From assembly GCF_037975245.1 (NCBI RefSeq), contig NC_092569.1:16352001-16416000 (forward strand): 64,000 bases of DNA. The letters run 5' to 3'. A program made the position numbers and the translations under genes. Under the pieces are notes generated by a model. The model saw nothing but the letters and a program-made list of their open reading frames with translations, did not search any database and was not told the origin of the DNA. Positions 49,171-61,446 of this stretch are shown here, piece after piece. The stretch comes from Apostichopus japonicus. Its lineage: Eukaryota; Echinodermata; Holothuroidea; Aspidochirotida; Stichopodidae. The number at the start of each line of letters is the position of its first letter. The stretch's first letter is position 1.

Positions 49171-52094
49171 GTAAGAAGAAAATAGATCAATTGGAATTGG
49201 AAGAAACTGCACGGATTGCGTAATGAATGGATACAACCCTTTGGTAAGATTTAGTAATTTTTAACATGTATTCCCCTCTCCGCCTTACTATTGTTATTGT
49301 AATTGACTGTAGGAAAGTAAGTTAGGACCATGTTCCTCCACCACCCCTTCCCCCTCACTTTGCTACCTACAGATGCACTCAAAACTGATGCTGTGTCGTT
49401 CTGATTCATCCATTGAATTTGCAATCAAGAGTTACAGATAATGAAATGATAGAACTTCTAGTCACATGTACCTTTGTAAACCTTCTATTGGATAAACACG
49501 TAATTGCCGCCCCTCTCAATATACAAGATGTAGTAAATTGCCATCTGGGAACCCTACGCTAAATAATAAATTAATAAATTCCCCGACTGACTTGGATAGT
49601 GACTTGACTTATTTTGTGAGTTACAGAAGTCAGTCTGGTGTCATTAAAGCCGTCTCCTATTTAGGGATTGCTTTTTTCAACAAGTAAAGAATAAACAATA
49701 ACAACGCCAAATATAACATTCTGATACACATTTTGACAATAAATTAAATAAATTCAAGTATTCCTAAACGCAAGTGTTTGCTAATAAATACTTCGTGTTA
49801 ATTTGGATGAAACATTAGGTGTCCAACCGTTATAATAGTGACCAAATTCTCCTCCAACTGAAAGAGGTAAGTACCCCGAATGATCCATTCCCCGAGAAGC
49901 AAATGGAAATGTTGATACTTTGTTTCCGAAACTAGTGAAGTGATCCAGAAAATGGCCTCAATAACCACAGCTTTTAATTTGCAAAGTTTGCGGAAAAGCG
50001 AGTAGGCATCACATCCTAGTAGACCTTTAGAAAATTAAATGTATCTAATGTACGCTAAGATAACTGATTAGACTAAAAACTGCGTAATCCACAAATAAAT
50101 ATGTAACGACATTTGTAAACTGGATCAAACGTACCGCATACGTCAACCAAACGCTATATGATACAATATGCAAACCGTTTGTTGATGCAAAACCAATTGC
50201 TGAAACTTTCATGTCATACTTAACCAATTTAACAATACACATGTAATATGAATAATCAAACCTTGGCTGACAGTTATATTGAGAACACGTTATAGCACTT
50301 AAAAATTGTCAAAACAAGATTGCTTTATTTGTAACATTTTCTGCACGCAAATAATAAAGTCTAAAATATTTTGTTAGATTCTTTCATTTTTATATCTCGA
50401 GAAAGTCGTTTAACTATCGGTTCAAAGGATCACTCTTTTTCAAACGAAACACCAAATTGTTATATAACACCACAACTTCACAGCGAATGTAACGGATTTC
50501 CAGAAGATCCAAATCCGAGTCTATAAATTGAATGGACTCGAGTAGTATAGGTTCGATGAGTCATTTCACAGCTATCTTCGTCTTTCTATTATAGACAAAT
50601 GTACAGCTGTTACCTCATGAGAACAAACGTGTCACCCTTCTATATCCAATAGACCACACATATACACGATAAGCATCAATACGGAAATGACTAAAGCGTC
50701 ACTTGGTGTAAGGTAGTTCATACGGTCTTACAGTCATCTTTCCATAACTCGCCGTTATCTGTCATGGCGTCAGAGGCTAATCCAGGTAAAGAAATTCTGA
50801 TCAAAGGTATGCAATATAAGACTAATCTATTCAAATCTGTACAAGAAGATATAATTGATGGTGCGGGAATGTTTAATTAGAGTTAATACCATATAGTCAA
50901 TATCAAGCTAAATCATCTTCTTCCTTTTTTCTTTTTCTCTTTTCCTTGGCGGTGGAACTTATGTATTCGTTCAGTCTGTTGCATGATGCTTGCATTCAAA
51001 CTGTTATGAAGGGCTTTACTCATTTGGTTTTTGTTATTCAGTGTCGGGTAAAGCGCATCAAGGCTAGAGCAGGCATGCAGGGCAAGTAAACCTCATTGAT
51101 TCAGATAATCACGAATGTCGTTTCCAAGTTATACCTTCATCATCTATTCATCAAAGTATGCAGGAATTTAATACTATATTGTTAATCAAAATAACAGCTA
51201 TACTCCCATACGGAAAAGATAAAGACTGGTTTATCTGATCTATTGATGCACTGTATTGGCCTACACACGCAGGCCTGTCTGTGTACACTGTACATGGGCT
51301 TTTAGTTATAGCCTTTATAAGCAGACGTTAACTTAACCACTATACCTTCAATGGGACTGGGGTTGAGAGTGGACAGTTGTTTGTTACACAGGCTTTTTTT
51401 TTTGGTGACCTTTCTTAAATAGTAACTTTATTTGCACATTTCGGAATGGATTATCGTCTCCACAGTTTTGGAACTGCATTATCTTTATGTTAGTACCAAT
51501 AATATTTACGGACAATTGTTCCTCATCGCAGTTCCAGTAGAACAATATTATCTATCTTATCATTTGCAGATAATATAACCGGAAAATCTCGCGTTTATTC
51601 CACATGGACAAGCTGGTGGGAAATTTATTCTGTTAAAGGTCAATGCGAACAATTCCAACCCTTGTAACAATATGGAGCGCAATATACTAAAACAAACAGG
51701 ATATCCAGAAATAAATACAACATTTTTGGAACGAAATTCAAAATTTTCGGAAATATTTCAGGATTTTCGGAACTAAATACAGGATTTCGGAACTAAATTC
51801 AGGATTTTTGGAACTAAATAAAGGATTTTCGGAATTTAATGCAGGATTTTCGGAACTTAATTCATGATTTTCCGAACTAAATTCAGGATTTGGGGAATTA
51901 AATTCTGGATTTCCGGAACTAAATTCAAGATTTTAGAACTAAATGTCCAGATAGTGAAGCTCTCTGTCAATTTGTTAGTAAATTGTTTTTACAAGTTAGA
52001 TTAGGCCTAGTCTGTTTTGTATATACTTTTTAAGAAGAGTCACCCAGTAAAGAACTTGGGCACGAAAACCAAACTACCGAACGACTGATCCGCT
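49171..52094. other. Mostly unique spacer
   Basis: 49.2-49.9 kb still resembles 31.0-31.75 kb (unit spacer). From about 49.9 kb to 51.7 kb the sequence appears single-copy in this window. A possible tiny exon, ATGGCGTCAGAGGCTAATCC plus AG before GTAAAG (50764-50785, plus strand), is too short to support. No other genes seen. Confidence 0.4.
51724..51944. repeat. 21-bp tandem repeat
   Basis: About ten imperfect copies of AGGATTTTCGGAACTAAATTC. Two more copies recur at 52516-52560, beyond the U2-like fragment and the satellite relic, so the array may once have been continuous. No coding frame. Confidence 0.85.
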
Positions 52095-52170
52095 CTCAAC
52101 CCCATTCCCCGTGCATTGAGACTGTGACTGTTATCATCGCCGGGTGTGTATCACCATTCCCCTCTAAAGG

Positions 52171-52215
52171 GAACAGATACTACACATAATCTTAACCAAA
52201 AGGCCGAGAAGCGAT
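52171..52215 (-). ncRNA. U2 snRNA 5'-end-like fragment
   Basis: Read on the minus strand from 52215, about 45 nt match the 5' part of spliceosomal U2, including the start ATCGCTTCTCGGCC, TTTTGG, and GTGTAGTATCTGTTC with the branch-site-pairing GTAGTA. Past 52171 the sequence departs from U2: it forms a small hairpin (TTCCC...GGGAA), and I see no Sm site or stem-loops III and IV. It is best called a truncated U2 pseudogene or a U2-headed repeat, not a functional U2 gene. Confidence 0.7.
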
Positions 52216-52254
52216 CTGTTTCGAATATTATACATATATTCAATGATACAACTA

Positions 52255-52510
52255 GTTTGTTAGTGATGTAAGCTACAGATATTCGTAATAAGTTAACCCG
52301 AAACGTTTTCTAAGCCACATATATTCATCTAGGAAAAACACTATGTAAGTGATGTAATACACACACATATTCATAAATAGATTAGCTATGTCAGTTGTCT
52401 CAACCACAGATATTCATAAATAGACTAAACGTGTTTCGTATGTATTTAAAGCCACAGATTATTGAAGGGATGTAACTTACAGATATTCATAGATTAATGT
52501 CTTTCGTATG
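52255..52510. repeat. Degenerate fragment of the same satellite
   Basis: Several decayed monomers keep the ACAGATATTCATA core and TAAGCCACA-type linkers at about 45-55 bp spacing. The fragment lies 1.4 kb before copy B and abuts the U2-like fragment. Confidence 0.65.
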
Positions 52511-52560
52511 TATTTGCAGGATTTTCGGAACAAAACTAAGGATTTTCTTGCATTCTCGGA

Positions 52561-53928
52561 AGCTGATTGGATTCCATCGGATTATATTTGTCAATCGTGG
52601 TGATTGACTGATCTCTTCGCCGGTCCGTGGTAAGTATCTAGGGACAGTAAGGGAACCGGGGGTAAGGAAGGGAACAGATGAAGAAGAAAAACCGTGAGTA
52701 CACTGTTTCCATACTAATTATTCTGGATCGTCTTACTAACACTGGAAAAAGTTTCACTCAAACAATTTCATTGACGTACATTGAGACCCTATTGAGACCC
52801 ATTTAAACCATTTATTCAACACATACCAAACAAAGCGTATTAAATTACAAATCCCAACGTAATTATAAATAATTATTTTTAATTCCAAACTAACTACGCA
52901 CAGTCAAGATAAGCCATGTATTCTATCGATACAAAAATGTGAACGTAAAACTCGAACTTATCTAAACAATTTTTAAGTATCTAATTACAAATGGGAAATT
53001 AAACAAATTTAATCGATACAAAACGTGCTTAATTACTTAATTCCATTATCATTACAAATCTCCATTACTTATCTCGCGGATAAGTGGATCAACTTAAACC
53101 ATCGATTAAAAGAAATCTGACATTTCATTCTCCTACAATATTTTTAGCGCATGCTTCTACGTTCTCTTCACGTTCTTCAAATTTGAAGACCACGAGAGTA
53201 TCCATTCTTTCTTTTGCCTCGTAGCTCACTCGTATCTTTATCGCTGATGGCGAAAAGAACAAGTTTAAGATTTTGCTGTACACCACTTATCAATTTTGTT
53301 TTTACAGCAAGCGCGCGTCTGTAAAGAATTTTTACAAAATTATGTAGCTGAAGGCGCTACTATGACATAACACTTGTATTTTAAGTTCAGTAATAATATT
53401 TTTTTGAAATATCTAATTCAGCGAAACAGTACATAATTTTGCTTTCATGAAAGTATGTCGCTTGAGTACAAGCGTTTCACCCCATTATCCACACCGTCCC
53501 TCGTTAGGAAATATCTCAAAGAAATGTTCTAGACATCAGCTCGTTTGGTTTACTTTTCCAACCACAAACATTACCTTGGCATTCCACTACACCTTATCTT
53601 CCCTTCCCGAAAAAAGGAAGACTTAGATATAACTTTTGCAATTGTACAAAATAATTGCGAACGGAAGAAAAATAATTGCGAACGGAAGACCACGAAAGAG
53701 ATAAAACAGACAATGTATTTTTATATGTAAAAACGCAATGCAATTAACGCAATGCAACGCAATTACCGAATGGCAATTCCATACCTGCCGATGTCGATTC
53801 CATTCTGAAAATAAAACCGTGTCAAGTTCAATTTGCTATGTACATTTTTCGGTGATGTCAGCAGTATACAGTAAGTTATCGAATTATCACAACATAGTTT
53901 TACGCTTGTCACAAGTTGTTTGTATTTA
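52561..53928. other. Unique spacer before satellite copy B
   Basis: No gene recognised. A small direct repeat of ATAATTGCGAACGGAAGA occurs at about 53650-53690, and an AACGCAATGCAA repeat at about 53735-53760. The reading frames at 53545-53950 are short and repeat-driven. Confidence 0.4.
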
Positions 53929-56165
53929 TTGTAAAAATGTAGGCTTTTGAATGCACTATTGTTGTAGTGTATATATTTATAGATGTAACTGTTTTGTTAG
54001 TGTTGTAGGCCACATGTATTCTTAGATACAGCTGTTATGTTAGTGTTGTTGGCCACAGATATTCATAGATACAGCTGTTATGTTCATGTTGTAGGCCACG
54101 GATATTCATAGATACAGCTGTTATGTTAATGTTGTAGGCCACATATATTCATAGATACAGATGTAACGCTAGTGTTTTAGGCCACAGATATTCATAGATA
54201 TGTATTATATGTTAGTGTTGTAGGCCACAAATATTCATAGATACAGCTGTTATGTTAATGTTGTAGGCCACATATATTCATAGATACAGCTGTTACGCTA
54301 GTGTTTTAGGCCACTTATATTCATAGATATGTATTATGTGTTAGTATTGTAGGCCACATATATTCCCAGATACGGCTGTTATGTTAGTGTTGTAGGCCAC
54401 ATATACATAGATACAGCTGTTATGTTCATGTTGTAGGCCACGGATATTCATAGATACAGCTGTTATGTTAATGTTGTAGGCCACATATATTCAAAGATAC
54501 AGCTGTTACGCTAGTGTTGTAGGCCACTTATATTTATAGATATGTATTATATGTTAGTGTTGTAGGCCATAAATATTCAAAGATACAGCTGTTTTGTTGG
54601 TGTTGTAGGCCACAGATATTCATATATACCTCTATTCAATGTAAGTATTGTAGGCCACATATATTCCTAGATACAGCTGTTCTGTTAGTGTTGTAGGCCA
54701 CCTATATTCATATATGTGTATTATATGTTAGTGTTGTAATCCAAAAATATTCATAGAAACAGCTGTTCTGTTGGTTTTGTAGGCCACATATATTCATAGA
54801 TACCTCTATTCAATGTAAGTATTGTAGGCCACATATATTCCTTGATACAGTTGTTACGTTAGTGCTGTAGTTTAATCCTATTCCTAAGTATTCTAGCCAC
54901 AGATATTCAAAGTGTCATACTATTCGTCATTATTCTTAGCCACAGATATTCATAGATTTATCCTATTCGTAAGTATTCTAAGCCACAGATATTCATAGTA
55001 TAATCTAAGCGACATAAATTCATAATTAAATACTATTCATAAGTATTCTAAGCTACATATATTCATATTTTACTCCTATTCATAAGTATTCATAGCAACA
55101 AATATTCATAGATTGATCCTCTTCGTAAGTATTCTAAGCCACAGAATTTCATAAATTAATCATATTTAAAGTTATTCTAAGCTACATATATTCATAGATT
55201 ATTCCTATTCGAAGGTATTCTAAGCTACAGATATTCATAGATTATTCCTATTCGTAAGTATTCTCAGCCACAGATATTGGTATTCTAAGCTACAGATATT
55301 CATAGATTAATCCTATTCGTAAGTATGCTAAGCCATAGATGTTCATAGTTTAATCCTATTCGTAAGTATTGTAAGTCATATATATATTTATAGATTAATC
55401 CAATTAGTAAGTATTCTATCTCAAAAATATTCATGGTTTAATCCTATTCGTAAGTATTCTTAGGCACAGGTTACCTAGTTTAATCCTAATCGTAAGTGCT
55501 CTAAGCCACAAATATTCATATTGCAATCCTATTCGTAAGTATTCTAAGCCACATATATACATAGTTCACTCCTGTTCGTAAGTATTCTAAGAAACGTATA
55601 TATTTATAGTTTAATCAGATTCGTAAGTATTCTTATCCACAGATATTCATAGTTTTACTCTATTTGTAAGTATTCTTAGCTACAGATATTCATAGATTAA
55701 TCTTATTCGTTAGTATTCTAAGTTACAGATAATCATAGTTAATTCTTAATCGTACGTATTCTAAAGCAGAGATATTCATAGTTAAATCTGATTCGTAAGT
55801 ATTCTAAGCTATAGATATTCATAGACTAATCCCATTCGTTAGTAATCTAAGCCACTGATAGTCATAGTTTAATCCAAATATTTAGTATTCTATGCCACAG
55901 ATTTTCATACTTTTTTCCTATTCGTAAATATTCTAGGCTACATATATTAATCCTATTTGAAGGTATTCTAAGCTACATATACTCATAGTTAGCCAAAGAT
56001 ATTGATTGTTTAATCCTCTTCGTAAGTATATTAAGCCACATGTAGTCATAGTTTATTCATACTCGTTATTATTGTAAGCTACAGATAATCATAGTTTAAT
56101 CCTTTTTGTAAGTTTTCTAAGCCACGGATATTCATGATTTAATCTGGTTCATAAGTGTTCTAAGC
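53929..56165. repeat. Satellite array, about 43-bp monomer (copy B)
   Basis: Monomer-by-monomer copy of the array at 1-2215, in the same orientation and order, differing by scattered substitutions and one local monomer gain/loss (around 55190-55290 versus 1261-1330). It lies downstream of gene 4, just as copy A lies downstream of gene 1. Confidence 0.9.
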
Positions 56166-57480
56166 TAATAAAAAATGAACAATTTTGACGCCGAAGGGTT
56201 CATTCTGATACACATTTAGACAATAAATAAATACAAGTAGTGCTAAATTCAACTTCTGCTAACAAATATTTTGTGTGATTTTGAAAATAAAGGTGCGTGT
56301 CCAGCCGTACAGAAGTAGCTCAATTCTTCTCCAACTGAATGAGGAAAGTACCCGAATGATACATTTACCCGACTGACCATCTAAGGTAGAGATGGGAGGG
56401 GGGGGGCATGGTCTATGTGAGTGAGTATTATGAACTACACTCCTACCTCAAAAGGAAGAAGTGTGCTATATGTTTCCCATAGCAACATTAAATGCTCACC
56501 AAACTTCAATGTAAGTCCAGCATCTTTCATAGGTCGTGACACGAGATATATCTGCTCTTCTTGTGACTTGAAACTCCGAAATAGTTGGGTCTGCTTCAAA
56601 TAATTTCCCTTTTGTCTTACACACATACTAACTGTTAAACTACTGTTTCAATATATAACACTATACACTTTTACTGGTAACTATAGCAAGTTGGCTATAC
56701 ATGGCACGGAATTTTTCTATTCTCAAATAAAAATGTTTAGCCGCGACGAAGCCGACAATTTGTTCATTAAATCCTCTGAATCGACACAATTTCCTCAACT
56801 ATGTTCGATTCGTTAATGTACTCTAAAATGCAATAATCCAGAAACAAGCAAAGATAAACAAGATTTAGTATCTAATATTGAATGATATCTTCATTTTGTT
56901 GTAGTTTTTGCCAAATGTATTAATGCTCTGGCGTAATGTTATCTATTACTATTTTTACTAACACTTTATATGGTAACGGGTATGCTACGACTTACTGTCC
57001 TCCTACCTCTCCTCTTCCCCTGTTGATTCCTTTTTTCCTGTGATGTTATACATACTTATAGGCAAAATCGTTTTTTGTTGATAAAGAAATTCATAGACTG
57101 GCTGCTTTCCAATAAATGTATCACGTTATGAGTTCGTTTTGTATGTTGAGTGAGAAATATACCTTAAGTAATGACATTTCCTCAATTATTTTCGAATCGT
57201 TAATGTACTCTAAAATGCAATAATCCAGAAACAAGCAAATATAAACATGATCATATTGAATGATTTCTTGAATTCGATGTAATTTTTAGCAAATGTATTG
57301 ATACTTGGGCGGATGGTTATTTATTACTATTTGCAGTAACACTTTGGTAAGTTGTATGGTCATTTAACAGTAACATTGACAAAAACCTTAAAGGGATCAA
57401 GGGATCATGAATATGTTCACAGGTTTACCAAAGTGACTATACATTTCTATTAATATGAGAGGGGGGGGGGGACAAGCTGC
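56166..57480. repeat. Unit flank between satellite and gene 4
   Basis: Counterpart of 2216-3500. It is near-identical to that copy up to about 56630, then drops to clearly lower similarity (many substitutions and small indels) for the rest. It ends in a G-rich run and CA-rich sequence before the gene 4 3' region. Confidence 0.6.
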
Positions 57481-57737
57481 TTTCAATTAAAGGTGCATCA
57501 GCTTACTGCTGTTTAAACATTCAACACACACACAGGACAAATGATTTACTCTTAGGGTGGATAATTACTTTATACTTCTTCAGTATTCGTCATTCGCAAA
57601 TATTATCAAAAAGCAGTTATCAGTATTGACAAAGAGTTATATTTAAAGTTGTTCGTCAAGGAAATTATTCGTTCATTGAATTCGAAAGTTGTAAGTTCAT
57701 TTTTTCTAGAAACATGTTGATGTCTGCGGCTGATTTA

Positions 57738-60700
57738 TTAAACTGGACGTATCTTCATTTCTGCGTATTTTATGTGGTAATAACTTCCTGGAAGACTATA
57801 CCAGTAGATGCTTTTGTAATTAGTACTTCCTGCTGAGTAAAGTCCGTTGAGACTGACATAATAATTATAAGTCTTGTACCACCACGCTCCATGATAATAC
57901 TGGGCCATGTTATAACTACCATGAAGGTCGTTGTCACTGTTGAATGTCGTAAAGGACATGTTCCTGTAGTATGCCATGCTATCATATGCTGTGAAAAAGA
58001 AAACACGAGATAGAGATAAAATGCATGATCATATTTACAACCATATTAAGTTGTTTCCATACGACATAGATTAACAGAAGTTTCATTGGAGAATTTATGA
58101 AAGATTAATGAAGCACTATTTTATTGTACAAAAGTTTTCTTTAAATTTGTATTTATTTCCAAGTAAATGTCGTTTACACCACTTGAATGATATATTAGGG
58201 CCTTTAGATGAAAACTGAACTAATATGGATTTGCTTCATTATTTTGTTTTTGTTTTTTGCCAACATGATTAGTACACTAGGACATATTTTTATTGCAAAC
58301 TGGCAATCTCTTTACGATAACACTAGAACCCTTTTCCAATGTCAATTAATACAATGAATACAATAAAAACTGTACAAAATGGCTTAATTTAATCCAGTTT
58401 GTTGTCAAGTATCCAATTTTTACATCACATCTTATGGATCCCTTTGTACTTCATGGTACACATTATGTCTATTTCAAGTAATATATCACTGCTCCGACAA
58501 TGGTACCGGTATATGGGAATCGTTAAAACAAATTAATCGATAATTATTGTGAAGAACATTATTTTTTCATCAATGGTTTTATTTACCAACTTATTGGATT
58601 ATTGTTTAAGAAGTCTAAAAAGATGTCTATTTAATTGTCATTAATCTCTTTTCGTTCTGTTTCCAGTTGGACGGAGGTGAGGTCTTTTTGATTATTAGAG
58701 AGGATGAAGAAAAATTATGGGATGATGAGCAGATGACGAGGAAGTTGGAATAGGTTTGTTGTTATAAATTACAATGCATTCTGTCACTGTAGGTATAAGT
58801 GTTTCAACCTGAGTTCATTTAAGGTATATCTCTCAACCTGAGATCATTTACGGAGCTGATTCATCATTTACTCCAAACACAATTCTACCTGACCATTGAG
58901 CTGATAATTTCTTAAAATGTCAACGGATATGCTACATATTTGATGAATGGTTACAATCGGCTAATGAACTGACAAACTAATTACACGGGTTAATTTGACA
59001 ACAAATGTTAGAAAGGGAGGTAATGGGTCAAGGTAGTAATGCATAATTTGATATAGGCGTTAATAAACTCCTTGCTAATCTTCAGTACTTTGAAATTTCT
59101 TTGATAAGGTATCGATGACTAGCGAAATCCACGGGGTTTTATATATACGTACCTGCAGTGCTGGAGCTATCGTATTCTCCAAGGCCAACTAAACGATATT
59201 TAGTCTCTTCATCGCTGATCCTAAACAGGTCATACTTCGCAAAATAGGGATCTCCATTCACGTTGTTTAAATCAATTCGAAGCATGTAATCCTTTTGGTT
59301 AGTTAAGAGTGATATTTTATCGTTGCCAAGCCAAAATTCCCTTTTCAGGAAACCAAAACCATCTCGGTAATCATCCCAGTCTCTGTAAAATTCTACGGAA
59401 CCATCGACCCGGCGTTGGAAGACCTGGTTTAGTTTCAAAACAAAAAAATGGCTTCAAAATAATGAACAATTTGTACAATGTACCTTTGATGTGTATGACG
59501 TATCAGTGTGGGTAGTGTTTAATGGTTCGTCTTACGTTGAACAGATACGGTAGCCTGTGCACCATTATTCTTTTTCTAACAGAATAAATTGGTATCATAT
59601 CATTTTTATGGCTGTAGGAACATTTGAAGGTAGCGAAAAACTGTCTCGCTATAAGAGAAAACAATCATACTTAGGATTATTAAAGGTTACTCGTGAAGTT
59701 ATGTTAAGCGTTATCAGAAATACATATCTAAGACGGTAAATTTTAAACTAAGCTACGTTTTCCTGAGAATTATATCAAACTAAAAGATACGAATAAAGAA
59801 TGCATGCCTTTTCGAACGAATCAGCACCTGTAACACACAGAATCTGTATCAATGAATCGCTTTTTACTGAACCAATAAAGTATAAAATATCAAAATACTG
59901 CAGCAGGCACGCTAAAAGTAGAAATGAATTAAGGTATATATTATGTTATGTTCTTACCGTCCAGCCTCCTCCGTCAATTGAGTTATTACAGTAAACTTGA
60001 AAAGGTTCATTGGCTCCATCTGGCTTAATCAGATAAATTCCAGATTCAGAGGGACTCCCTTCACATTGGTCGTAAACTTCTTTACAATCTCGAGGATATT
60101 CTGGCTCTTGGTAGAAAAAGTAGGAGGAGTCTGAAGGAAGCAAAAAGAAAAACTTGTAAGAAATGGATGCGATCAATTTTAAATTGAACTACAGAACTCG
60201 CTGTTCCGTTTACCGAACTCTCGATAAAAGTGAAAACGGTTTGCAAAAAAGCAACAACAAATGTTTATCAAAGTATTAAACATAAATCTTCAATGCATTT
60301 TCCTGCTTGGGAGAACACCATGAAAGTAAAAAATTTAAAATCATAAAAGAACGCAACAAATATATAGACAAATCTTAAATTGAAGTAGCAGAACACCTGA
60401 ATAAATGTCTATTTAATTTAAAACGACAAAAGTTGGCCTCCTTTTCACCGTCGCGAAAAACCTTTCATTTTTTTTAAATTTCCCAGCCAGTTAAAAGCGG
60501 GTTGCTTTCCATTTTTTTTTTCCAGTTTTTTAGTTTTTTAAACTAAATTACAAAACCACGTCATTTGAGTACTTCTCTCTGCCAAGAAAGAATTATAACT
60601 TTAGGTGGTAGGTTTAATTAATATGTATACCTACCACATCAAGAAACTTAAGTATCAATGCATATTAACCAAAAATATGTGAACACCACAAAAGCAGATA

Positions 60701-61446
60701 TCACCATCATTGTCAATTAAGATAATGTATATGAATGCTCAATGTCGTTTCTGTAATACTGCTTTTGATGGTAGCATGTTTGTTTACAAACAGAATTGAA
60801 TATGAAGTGAGATGAATATTATATATGCATTTATTCACCGACGGCTACATCTATCATGATGGTTTCCTAAAGGCATGAAAACCAAGTTAGAATTGAAAAT
60901 TAAGATACATTCAATCCTAAATTTTAAATGAAGTAAACTCATAAAAAAACGATCAATTTTAGTAGCTATGTTTGTTTAAAGAACTGTAGTCAAATGTTGG
61001 CCTCCTTTTTACTATAAGTATTTTGACTATAAGTTGTTTCCAGTCAACTTTAAAAACTTAAATTAAATTTAATAATCCACAGTACGTCTTTATGTGAAGA
61101 AAGCATTAAATAAATATTAATTAGTCGATGATGATATACGGTAGTAGGTGCATATCTAATTACCACATCACGAAACAGCATATTAGACAAATGTATGTAA
61201 AAACAAAACAGAAATCACAATAATTGTCTAATTAAGTTAGATGAATCATATATATCGATGGGTACCTCTAAATCGAAACAAAAAATGAAAATTACATTCA
61301 TACTTGTAATGTACTTCTTTAGAACATGTATTTTTTTGTAAAAGATTCATGTTAAAGTTCATTGATAAAAGAAATGAATAAGAATGATCATTTTTTTTAC
61401 CTCCAGTGCTTCTTTTGTTCCTCCCAGAATTTTCCCGTCCAACATT
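57738..61446 (-). CDS. Fibrinogen-related (FReD) secreted protein, gene 4, 5' end outside window
   Basis: Four exons are visible: 61401-61446 (linker), 59958-60130, 59153-59423 and 57738-57988, with AG/GT junctions and the family's phases. The signal-peptide exon is expected 2.5-4 kb upstream, which falls beyond the window edge at 64000. In gene 1 numbering, exon 5 reads NSDND at 203-207 (Asn at the first calcium-ligand position). Both late cysteines are replaced by tyrosine or lost, and the stretch between GAWW and SLNG is three residues shorter than in genes 2 and 3, as in gene 1. Unlike gene 1 the frame is open to EMKIRPV. Exon 3 and intron 3 resemble gene 2, whereas exon 5 resembles gene 1 and exon 2 and intron 1 resemble gene 3, so the gene looks mosaic. 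Expected function is secreted lectin-like recognition. Confidence 0.87.

Noticed and set aside
50764-50785. Possible 7-codon first exon ATGGCGTCAGAGG with a GTAAAG donor
   Set aside because: Too short to distinguish from chance, and no partner exon was seen.
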